Source of the DNA: Archangium sp.
GTDB taxonomy: Bacteria; Myxococcota; Myxococcia; Myxococcales; Myxococcaceae
Direction of reading: 5' to 3'
NCBI GenBank assembly: GCA_016793585.1
Contig: JAEUJR010000262.1
Coordinates: 1-11,560 of the forward strand
DNA length: 11,560 bases
Shown here: piece by piece, positions 6,024 to 11,560 of the stretch
How the letters are laid out: each line of letters starts with the position of its first letter
Position numbering within the stretch: position 1 is the first letter of the stretch
The notes under the pieces: generated by a model
What the model was told of the DNA's origin: nothing
The model's database searches: none
The model's input: only the letters and a program-made list of their open reading frames with translations
Position numbers and translations under genes: made by a program

Positions 6024-7058
6024 CTACCGCGCCAGCTCGTCGGCCAACACGTAGGGGTCGGCCTTTCGCTCGGCAATGCGCGCGGCGACGTCGGTCAGCT
6101 TTCCGCGTTCACGCTCGAGCCGCTCGAGACCAGCGCGGAGCAGCCGGTCTTTGAGCAACGTGAGGAACTGTGTCATCGCGCGCGTCTGTTCGCGCTTGGC
6201 CTTCTCGCCAGTCTCCACGAGGTGCGTCTGGTGTTTGCCGATCGCGGCCACCAGCTCGTCGACGCCGGTGCCCTTCGCGGCGATCACCTTCTGAATCAGC
6301 GGTTCCCACTCCACAGGCCCGGCTGGCGTTGCCTCGACCGCAGTGCCCTCGGCCCGGGCCCGCACCATGCGGTGGTGCGCGTCGTGATCCATCGGAGGCG
6401 CCTTGATCGCGTGGCGCAGCTCGAGGTTCGCCCGCAGCTCACGCACCATGCGATCGGCTCCGTCGAGATCGGCCTTGTTCACCACGAAGACGTCGGCGAC
6501 CTCGAGAATGCCCGCCTTGATCGCCTGAATGTCGTCGCCCATGCCCGGCACCAGCACCACGACGGTCGTGTGCGCGAGCTGCGCGATGTCGATCTCGTCC
6601 TGCCCTACCCCGACAGTCTCGACGATGATCACGTCGCGCCCCATCGCGTCCATGACGCGAAGGCAATCACCGGTCGCGCGCGACAGCCCACCCAGGTTCC
6701 CTCGCGTCGCGAGCGAACGAATGAAAACGCCTGGATCGGTCGCGTGCCCCTGCATGCGAATGCGATCGCCAAGAATCGCGCCGCCCGTGAACGGGCTCGT
6801 CGGGTCGACCGCGATCACCCCAACCGACTTCCCCTGCGCGCGGTAGGCCGTGATGAGGCGATCGGTCAGCGTCGACTTGCCTGCCCCGGGAGATCCCGTG
6901 ATGCCGATGATCCACGCCTTGCCCGTCTTGGGGAACAGGAGCTTCAGGGCGTCGGTCGCGAGCGGGGCGCCGTCGTCGATGAGCCGCATCAACCGCGAGG
7001 CCTTGCGAACGTCTCCCGCCAGCACGCCGTCGGCGAGTTCCTGCGCCGTCATCGTCAC
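6024..7058 (-). CDS. meaB: MeaB, methylmalonyl-CoA mutase-associated GTPase (ArgK/MeaB family)
   Basis: 344 aa from GTG at 7058; an ATG two codons in, at 7052, is an equally good start with GGAG 5 nt upstream. MeaB is a G3E-type P-loop GTPase that chaperones adenosylcobalamin-dependent methylmalonyl-CoA mutase, gating cofactor loading and protecting the enzyme from inactivation. Motifs: Walker A in GITGSPGAGKST (52-63, Lys61), DPTSPFTGGAILGDRIRM (85-102), ETVGVGQDE (147-155), PGMGDDIQAIKAGI (171-184) and the guanine-specificity motif NKAD (194-197). The C-terminal helices (about 295-344) form the usual dimerisation arm. A His/Ala-rich insert of roughly 25 residues (about 221-247) sits after the GTPase core. 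The GTG overlaps the stop of the upstream gene (GTGA), implying translational coupling in an acyl-CoA operon. No mutase gene is in the window, so it must be encoded elsewhere. Confidence 0.95.
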   Translation of the reverse strand: MTMTAQELADGVLAGDVRKASRLMRLIDDGAPLATDALKLLFPKTGKAWIIGITGSPGAGKSTLTDRLITAYRAQGKSVGVIAVDPTSPFTGGAILGDRIRMQGHATDPGVFIRSLATRGNLGGLSRATGDCLRVMDAMGRDVIIVETVGVGQDEIDIAQLAHTTVVVLVPGMGDDIQAIKAGILEVADVFVVNKADLDGADRMVRELRANLELRHAIKAPPMDHDAHHRMVRARAEGTAVEATPAGPVEWEPLIQKVIAAKGTGVDELVAAIGKHQTHLVETGEKAKREQTRAMTQFLTLLKDRLLRAGLERLERERGKLTDVAARIAERKADPYVLADELAR

Positions 7059-7915
7059 TCCACCACCTCGATCTGCTCGATGGGCACGCCCATCAACTCC
7101 GACACCAGCGCACGAATACCGGGGAACTCGTCGAGCTCGAAGCGCTCGGCCCAGATCTTCCCCTTCGGGCCTGCGAGCAACCCTCGAAACGTACGCCCCT
7201 GCAGCCGGGCCGCCGCGAAGCGCACCGTCTCGTCACCGACTTTGAGCTCGCAGAAGAACTCCATCACGCTGCGCGGCGGCACCATGGCGTCGCCGAACGC
7301 CTCGAAGAGCGCCTTCAGGCTGATGCTGACGTCGAGCTCGGGCGGAGCGTCTTCGCGGGGTGGTGGCGCGTTCGCGCCCGCCACGTCGCCGAACATCGCG
7401 TAGAGGAAGTCTTCGAGCGCGGCGCGATCACGAAACTCGCTGAGCTCGAACACCGTCGGCGCGCCGATGGTGAGTTCCTGCCCGTCGTGCAGACACCTGA
7501 CGACCCTGAACTGGCCGACGCGACTCGAGCCCAGCGTGAAGCGAAACGCGCCACGCTCGAGCTCGGCTCCCAGCTGCAGCGTCGCGGGGTCGACCCTGGC
7601 GCTGATGCCGAGGGCCGACAGCTCGCTCGAGCGACGCTCCAGTTGATACAGGTGATCGTTCAACGTCTGAATGACGAGATCCTCGAGGCGCGAGGTGCCC
7701 GTGAGGAACGCGAGGTTGATGGGCTGCGCACCGACGAACTCGGGCGGGCCGACGTAGAGCAACCGATCGCCCATGACCGTGAAGTTGACGCTCGAGATCA
7801 CCTGCCGCGTGAGCGGGTTGAGCGCAAGGCCCGACGCGAGCTCGAGCTCGGCTTCGACGACGCCATCGGTTTCGGCCACCTTGAGGCCGAGGCCCTCGAG
7901 GAAGGCGCGGTCCAT
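7055..7915 (-). CDS. Hypothetical protein in the acyl-CoA dehydrogenase-MeaB operon
   Basis: 286 aa from ATG at 7915. I do not recognise a family. It has no signal peptide or transmembrane helix and reads as a soluble mixed alpha/beta protein. The N-terminal part (about 1-180) has alternating strands and helices, including SSVNFTVMGDRLLYVGPPEF (41-60) and an amphipathic helix near 76-103. A Pro-rich acidic linker (about 181-194, APPPREDAPPE) separates a C-terminal part (about 195-286) with AFGDAMVPPRSVMEFF and a final MGVPIEQIEVVE. Only two cysteines are present (141 and 222), arguing against an iron-sulfur protein. It starts 11 nt after the acyl-CoA dehydrogenase stop and overlaps meaB by 4 nt, so all three are almost certainly one transcript. 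Context suggests a role in acyl-CoA or methylmalonyl-CoA metabolism, but this is inference. The upstream in-frame extension lies inside the dehydrogenase gene and was excluded. Confidence 0.8.
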   Translation of the reverse strand: MDRAFLEGLGLKVAETDGVVEAELELASGLALNPLTRQVISSVNFTVMGDRLLYVGPPEFVGAQPINLAFLTGTSRLEDLVIQTLNDHLYQLERRSSELSALGISARVDPATLQLGAELERGAFRFTLGSSRVGQFRVVRCLHDGQELTIGAPTVFELSEFRDRAALEDFLYAMFGDVAGANAPPPREDAPPELDVSISLKALFEAFGDAMVPPRSVMEFFCELKVGDETVRFAAARLQGRTFRGLLAGPKGKIWAERFELDEFPGIRALVSELMGVPIEQIEVVE

Positions 7916-7926
7916 AGGCGGCCGGT

Positions 7927-9069
7927 TTAGCCCTTCAGGAGTTCGCGCGCGATGATGTTGCGCTGAATCTCGCTGGTGCCTTCGCCGATCTCGCAGAGCT
8001 TCGCGTCGCGCAGGTACCGCTCCACCGGGAACTCCCGCGTGTAGCCGTAGCCGCCGTGAATCTGCACGGCCTTGTTGCACGCGCGCGTGGCGGCTTCCGA
8101 GGCGAAGAGCTTCGCGATCGAGGCCTCACGCGTGTACGGCTTGCCGGCGTCAGCGACCGCAGCCGATCGGTAGACGAGCATGCGCGCTGCGTCGATCTCG
8201 GTCTGCATGTCGGCGAGCATCCACCGAATGGCCTGGAAGTCTCCGATGGGCTGGCCGAAGGCCGAGCGATCTTTCGAGTAGCGCACCGACTCGCGAATCG
8301 CGGCGGCGCCGAGGCCCACCGAGAGTGCGCCGATGGTGATTCGACCGCCGTCGAGGATCTTCATGGTGTCGATGAACCCGTGATCGACCTCGCCGAGACG
8401 CTGGCTGTCGGCGACCTCGACGTTGTCGAGGTACAGCTCTGCCGTGTCGGACGAGCGCATGCCCAGCTTCCCGTGAATGGAGCGCTGGCTGAACCCCTTC
8501 ATGCCCTTCTCGAGAATGAAGGCCGTGATGCCCTTCTGTCGCTTCTCGGGGCTGGTGAGCGCGAGCACGACGAAGGTGTCTCCGACGGTGCCCTGGGTGA
8601 TGAACATCTTGGCGCCGTTGAGCAGCCACCCATCACCCTTCTTCACCGCAGTCGTCTTCATGCCTGCCGCGTCGCTGCCCGACCCCGGCTCCGTGAGGCC
8701 CCAGGCGCCCAGCGACTCCGCCGATGCGAGGCGAGGCAGGTACTTCTTCTTCTGCGCTTCGTTGCCGAAGACGCGAATGTGGCTGGTGCCGAGGCCGTTG
8801 TGAGAGGCGACGGTGAGGGCCAGCGAGCCGTCGTACTTGGCGACCTCTTCGACGGCGACCGCCACCGCGAGCGAGCCCATGTTCGCCCCGCCGTACTCCT
8901 CGCCGATACGAATGCCCATGATGCCGAGCTGACCGAGCTCGCGAACGATCTCGAGGGGGAACTTCTCGCTCGCGTCCCACTCGCGCGCTTTGTCCTTCAC
9001 GCGTCGCTCACAGAAGTCGCGAACGGTTGCCTGCAGCGCCTTGACGTCTTCAGGAAGCTCGAAGTCCAT
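7927..9069 (-). CDS. Acyl-CoA dehydrogenase, short-chain type
   Basis: 380 aa, the normal family length, from ATG at 9069 with GAGG about 10 nt upstream. It is an FAD enzyme that introduces the alpha,beta double bond into acyl-CoA and passes electrons to electron-transfer flavoprotein. Signature 1 is [16 protein letters not shown] (122-137). Signature 2 is [20 protein letters not shown] (336-355). Residues 363-369 read EGTSEIQ, and Glu363 aligns with the catalytic base of short- and medium-chain enzymes. The alternative catalytic position used by isovaleryl-CoA and long-chain enzymes is occupied by glycine in LDGGRITIG (239-247), so a short-chain or 2-methyl branched-chain acyl-CoA substrate is more likely than isovaleryl-CoA (inference). 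First gene of the operon with the unknown protein and meaB, which fits degradation leading to propionyl-CoA. An in-frame extension to 9159 would reach into the palindrome region and lacks family similarity. Confidence 0.95.
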   Translation of the reverse strand: MDFELPEDVKALQATVRDFCERRVKDKAREWDASEKFPLEIVRELGQLGIMGIRIGEEYGGANMGSLAVAVAVEEVAKYDGSLALTVASHNGLGTSHIRVFGNEAQKKKYLPRLASAESLGAWGLTEPGSGSDAAGMKTTAVKKGDGWLLNGAKMFITQGTVGDTFVVLALTSPEKRQKGITAFILEKGMKGFSQRSIHGKLGMRSSDTAELYLDNVEVADSQRLGEVDHGFIDTMKILDGGRITIGALSVGLGAAAIRESVRYSKDRSAFGQPIGDFQAIRWMLADMQTEIDAARMLVYRSAAVADAGKPYTREASIAKLFASEAATRACNKAVQIHGGYGYTREFPVERYLRDAKLCEIGEGTSEIQRNIIARELLKG

Positions 9070-9164
9070 GCGGGGAGTGCCTCGGTGAGTCGGTGACGCG
9101 GTGTCTCTATCGGCTTTCGCGCACAGCGACCACACGAGCGAGATGACGCGCGCTGGCATTTCGA

Positions 9165-9182
9165 ATCGCAGGTTTCTGCGAT
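9165..9182. promoter_or_regulatory. Perfect palindrome upstream of the acyl-CoA dehydrogenase operon, candidate operator
   Basis: ATCGCAG-GTTT-CTGCGAT: two perfect 7-bp arms with a 4-bp centre, 96 nt before the dehydrogenase start and 13 nt beyond the T-run of the preceding terminator. No T-run follows it in either direction, so a terminator role is unlikely. Size and position suit a TetR- or GntR-type operator of the kind common on fatty-acid operons, but no regulator gene is nearby and no clear -10/-35 pair was found. Confidence 0.4.
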
Positions 9183-9195
9183 CGAGAAGCCAACG

Positions 9196-9230
9196 AAAAA
9201 CGGCGTGCCCTCGGTGGAGGACACGCCGTT
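9196..9230 (-). terminator. Intrinsic terminator of the FHA/TonB-like operon
   Basis: On the minus strand the order is AACGGCGTG, T, CCTC, loop CACC, GAGG, G, CACGCCGTT, then continuing T residues. The stem is 14 bp with one mismatch and a 4-nt loop, followed by a run of five T (9196-9200 read as A on the plus strand). It starts 23 nt after the stop of the 617-aa FHA protein and separates that unit from the dehydrogenase operon. Confidence 0.88.
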
Positions 9231-9252
9231 CAGACTTCAGGAGTGGGAGCGA

Positions 9253-11106
9253 TTACTCGGCGCTCTCGTCACCGGCCGCCTTGAAGATCCAGGGGAAGGT
9301 GACGTTCACGATGCCGCCGCCGTCAGGCTCGGGGAACTTCCAGCGGCGAATACGCTGGAGGATGCAGCTCTCGACGTTGGCGTTGCCGATGGAGCTTTCG
9401 GAGACGGCGGCCTCAGAGACGCCACCGCTCGGGTCGATGGTCCACGCGACGGCGACCTTGCCGGCGAGCGCCGGGTTCGCCTGGAGCTCCTGCTCGTAGC
9501 AGAACTTGATCTCGTTCTGGTGGCGCTTGATGACCTTCATGATGACGTCCTTGTCGAGGCCGCCCACGACGGTCGTCTTGCCGGGGATGATGCGGGTCGT
9601 GCCCTTGCCCTTGCCGCCGAGGTCGATGGAGCCGTAGCCGCCCGCGCCACGACCGCCACCCTTGGTGCCGAGGCCGCCGAGTCCGAGGCCGTTGCCGCCG
9701 CCACCAGCACCAGCGCCACGCGAGCCGAGACCGCCGACGCCCTGCGCGTCACCGACGCCAGCGCCACCCTGCAGGCCGCCGAGCGCGTTGTTGATGCCGG
9801 TGCCAAGACCGCCCGGACCGAAGACGTTCGACGACGCGCCGCCAGCGAACATGCCGGCCATCAGCGAGCTGACCTTCTTCCGGTCTTCTTCACGCTTGTT
9901 CACGTCGACGACGGGAGCGCCCTTCTTCGAAGGATCGGCGTCGGGCTTCTTCGCGTCCTGCTTGCCGAACTTGCCTTCCTTTTCCTTGGCCTTCTCGCCT
10001 TCCTGAACGCCCGACTTGTCCTGGAACTTCTTCACTTCCTGCTTCTTCTCGGGCTTGACCACCATCTTCACGTACTTCGACGGGTTGGCGAAGATGTCGT
10101 CTCCGTCGCCACCCTCGCCCATCGGCGTGATGATCATCGCCGCCACGAGCGCGATGAACGCCATCACGCAGATGCTGGTGATCTTGAAGAACGTGAAGTC
10201 GTGCTCATCGAGCGTGTTGAGGCTGATGGCCGCGCTCGGCCGCACGTAGCGAACGATGAAAGCGACCTGCTCGAACGAGACCTGGGCCCGATCGTGGAGA
10301 CCGATCTCGACCGCGTCGGCGCGAACGCCACCGTCGGCGGCCTTCAGCTTGCCTTCGCCCTTGAGCTGCTCCTTCGACTTGTGGCTGTCGCCCTTCGTCG
10401 AGACGATGACGCCAGCCTCGGAGGGCACGTTCACGACGGCGCTGCTGCCCTTGCCCTGGGTGAGGGTGAAGAGGTCGCCGACGCCAGGCGAAAAGACGTT
10501 GAACCGGGCCTGAGCGTTCTCTCCGACAGTGACGGGAACACCCTCGCCGAAGTGCTGAACGTTGATGAGGGTGTCGCCCCAGAGCAACGCGACCTGGAGA
10601 ATCTTCTCGGTCTCGGTGGGAATCGCTTCGGCGGGGAGCGGCTCGGTGAAGAGGGCCGCGGCGTTCTTGCCCGTGCCGGCGAGGGCACGGGGAGCGTCCT
10701 TCTTGCCCTTCTTGTCCTTCTTCTTCTCGTGCTTCGACTCCGACTTCGTCTCGGCCTTGGCCTCCGCCTTCGGCTCTTCCTTCTTGGCCTCGGCCTTGGC
10801 GTCGCCGTTCTTCAGCACGACCTTGATCTTGGTGCCGCCGATCTCGAGCACCTCGCCCGACGTGATCGGCTTCTCCTTCACGGTCTCGTTCGAGATCTTC
10901 GTGCCCTCGGCCGAGCCGAGATCCATGACGATCAGCTTGCCGTCGTTGGCGACCTTCACCATGCAGTGAAGGTTCGACACCTTCGGATCAGTGACCTTCA
11001 CGTTCGCAGAGTCACCCGACCCGAGAATGATGCTCTCGAGCTCGGAGGTGGACTCGGAGACCTTGCCATCGGGGCTGGTGATCTCGAAGGTGACCTTGTT
11101 CGCCAT
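9253..11106 (-). CDS. FHA domain / TonB-like protein with AgmX/PglI C-terminal domain (GltG-like)
   Basis: 617 aa from ATG at 11106, with GAGG 5 nt upstream. Order: an FHA-like domain (about 4-98, with S44-N-L-H47 and DLGSAEGT 62-69); a Lys/Glu/Ala-rich linker (101-137); a beta-rich middle domain (about 165-290); one transmembrane helix (about 306-328); a charged periplasmic stretch (345-412); a Gly-rich segment (about 422-502); and a TonB-like AgmX/PglI C-terminal domain (about 516-608) with Cys536, Cys581 and the RRWKFPEPDGGG motif. The FHA part should be cytoplasmic and the C-terminus periplasmic, as in myxobacterial Glt gliding proteins that contact the envelope. GltG is described as having this FHA-helix-TonB plan, but paralogues exist, so a motility role is not certain. 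The FHA domain lacks the usual GR(S) arginine and the NG asparagine. It is the second gene after the small exported protein, 68 nt downstream of it. Confidence 0.88.
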   Translation of the reverse strand: MANKVTFEITSPDGKVSESTSELESIILGSGDSANVKVTDPKVSNLHCMVKVANDGKLIVMDLGSAEGTKISNETVKEKPITSGEVLEIGGTKIKVVLKNGDAKAEAKKEEPKAEAKAETKSESKHEKKKDKKGKKDAPRALAGTGKNAAALFTEPLPAEAIPTETEKILQVALLWGDTLINVQHFGEGVPVTVGENAQARFNVFSPGVGDLFTLTQGKGSSAVVNVPSEAGVIVSTKGDSHKSKEQLKGEGKLKAADGGVRADAVEIGLHDRAQVSFEQVAFIVRYVRPSAAISLNTLDEHDFTFFKITSICVMAFIALVAAMIITPMGEGGDGDDIFANPSKYVKMVVKPEKKQEVKKFQDKSGVQEGEKAKEKEGKFGKQDAKKPDADPSKKGAPVVDVNKREEDRKKVSSLMAGMFAGGASSNVFGPGGLGTGINNALGGLQGGAGVGDAQGVGGLGSRGAGAGGGGNGLGLGGLGTKGGGRGAGGYGSIDLGGKGKGTTRIIPGKTTVVGGLDKDVIMKVIKRHQNEIKFCYEQELQANPALAGKVAVAWTIDPSGGVSEAAVSESSIGNANVESCILQRIRRWKFPEPDGGGIVNVTFPWIFKAAGDESAE

Positions 11107-11174
11107 GGGGACCTCGGTGACGCGACTGCTGGGTGAAGGTTGAAGCGGTTGTCCGTCCGGCCGACGGAGAAAAC

Positions 11175-11438
11175 TCAGAGGTTGTCGACAGACTTCTGCA
11201 GCTCAGGGTTGAAGTTGTCGCGCACCTTGATCAGCGTGCGGAACGTCGTCTTCTTCTTGCTGACGGAGTAGCTGCCTTCGGGCTTGGTGAGCTCGCCTTC
11301 GACGGCGACGTCGGTGAAGTCGATGACCGTCTTCTTGCGCGTCACGACGCGGTCGGCTTCACGAATGACCTTGTCCTGAGCGAACGAGGGGGCCGCGACG
11401 GCCGAGACCACTGCAATCACCATCAAGAAACGCTTCAT
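11175..11438 (-). CDS. Small exported protein paired with the FHA/TonB-like gene
   Basis: 87 aa from ATG at 11438, chosen because GGAGG lies 4 nt upstream and the protein then begins with a clean signal peptide. The signal is MKRF plus a hydrophobic core, ending PSFA before QDK, so cleavage is expected after Ala20. The mature 67 residues are highly charged: RKKTVIDFTDVAVEGEL (34-50), KPEGSYSVSKKKTTF (52-66) and LIKVRDNFNPEL (69-80). There are no cysteines and no transmembrane segment, so a soluble periplasmic protein is predicted. I do not recognise a named family. Being first in a two-gene unit with a periplasm-spanning TonB-like protein suggests it is a partner or substrate of that protein (inference). 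The in-frame extension upstream to 11555 has no start signal. Confidence 0.85.
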   Translation of the reverse strand: MKRFLMVIAVVSAVAAPSFAQDKVIREADRVVTRKKTVIDFTDVAVEGELTKPEGSYSVSKKKTTFRTLIKVRDNFNPELQKSVDNL

Positions 11439-11442
11439 GCTG

Positions 11443-11447
11443 CCTCC
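11443..11447 (-). promoter_or_regulatory. Strong ribosome binding site deciding the start of the small exported protein
   Basis: On the minus strand GGAGG is followed by CAGC and ATG (11438-11436). This is a near-ideal Shine-Dalgarno and fixes the start in preference to upstream codons. Confidence 0.8.
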
Positions 11448-11451
11448 GTGC

Positions 11452-11478
11452 GCCCCTGTGGACAGCTGTGGCAGGGGC
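11452..11478 (-). promoter_or_regulatory. Leader hairpin just upstream of the small exported protein gene
   Basis: The arms GCCCCTG and CAGGGGC (perfect 7-bp complement) enclose a 13-nt loop that itself contains the palindrome ACAGCTGT (11462-11469). The hairpin ends 13 nt before the start codon and 4 nt before the Shine-Dalgarno. If it lies in the transcript it could affect initiation or mRNA stability; if not, the inner palindrome could be a protein site. No promoter elements were clearly identified in the remaining 82 bases (11479-11560), where the operon promoter is expected. Confidence 0.3.
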
Positions 11479-11560
11479 CGGGTTCCTGAAAAGTTGGCGG
11501 ACACTAGGGGATCAGCGAGTCGTTTGGAAGACCACCAAAGCGCCGAATTGTCCACTTTCG

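Noticed and set aside
3554..6076. Two long minus-strand frames (3554-4732 and 4853-6076) opposite the SulP gene
   Set aside because: His/Arg/Gln-rich composition and no conserved motifs, while the plus strand encodes a clear SulP transporter.
5660..6154. Plus-strand frame across the convergent intergenic region, including an ATG at 5828 preceded by CCGGAG
   Set aside because: The translation is Arg/Ala-rich with no motif and runs into the antisense of meaB. The Shine-Dalgarno-like bases alone do not support a gene.
6009..7403. 464-codon plus-strand frame opposite meaB and its upstream neighbour
   Set aside because: Its His/Arg-rich translation mirrors GC-biased codons, and it spans two minus-strand genes.
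8056..9096. 346-codon plus-strand frame opposite the acyl-CoA dehydrogenase
   Set aside because: Antisense shadow of a certain enzyme gene; no domain resemblance.
9640..9850. Repetitive GC-rich DNA that could look like a repeat array
   Set aside because: It encodes the Gly-rich segment of the FHA/TonB-like protein. The units are irregular, with no constant repeat or spacer length, so it is not a CRISPR or satellite.
9205..11136. Long plus-strand open frame (643 codons) opposite the FHA/TonB-like gene
   Set aside because: It is antisense to a gene with clear domains, a Shine-Dalgarno and a terminator. Its Leu/Arg/Val/Asp-rich composition is what the complement of Lys/Glu/Gly-rich GC-biased codons gives.

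Overview
The window is GC-rich DNA that reads like a Myxococcota (myxobacterial or related deltaproteobacterial) chromosome. The evidence is gene content: a DUF1552/DUF1592 secreted pair of the kind shared by planctomycetes and myxobacteria, a PilZ protein, and an FHA plus TonB-like protein ending in the AgmX/PglI C-terminal domain known from myxobacterial gliding machinery. No rRNA, tRNA, CRISPR array, transposase or integrase gene is visible.

Layout. Positions 1-2684 (+) hold the 3' end of a DUF1552 gene, overlapping by 4 nt a gene for a lipoprotein with one haem-c type CXXCH motif. This lipoprotein carries the PSD3/PSD5/PSD4/PSCyt3/PSD2 domain series and ends in a family 2 carbohydrate-binding module (CBM2). 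Positions 2774-3241 (+) encode a PilZ protein with an intact c-di-GMP motif. Positions 3242-3763 have no confident gene. They contain an AT-rich loxP-like inverted repeat, a truncated two-helix membrane ORF on the minus strand, and a 13-bp direct repeat near both ends. Positions 3764-5608 (+) encode a SulP/DauA-like transporter with a STAS domain. Positions 5609-6023 are a convergent intergenic stretch.

Positions 9069 down to 6024 (-) form a tight operon: short-chain type acyl-CoA dehydrogenase, an unrecognised 286-aa protein, and MeaB, the GTPase chaperone of methylmalonyl-CoA mutase. This suggests acyl-CoA or branched-chain catabolism running through propionyl-/methylmalonyl-CoA. Positions 11438 down to 9253 (-) form a two-gene unit: an 87-aa exported protein and a 617-aa FHA/TonB-like inner-membrane protein. 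It is closed by a clear intrinsic terminator.

Most worth a second look: the CBM2 fused to a predicted haem lipoprotein, with its binding tryptophans apparently conserved; the loxP-like site beside a truncated gene; the unknown protein translationally coupled to MeaB; and the small exported protein paired with an FHA/TonB-like protein whose FHA domain lacks two canonical phosphothreonine-binding residues. All family assignments come from reading motifs by eye; no database search was run.
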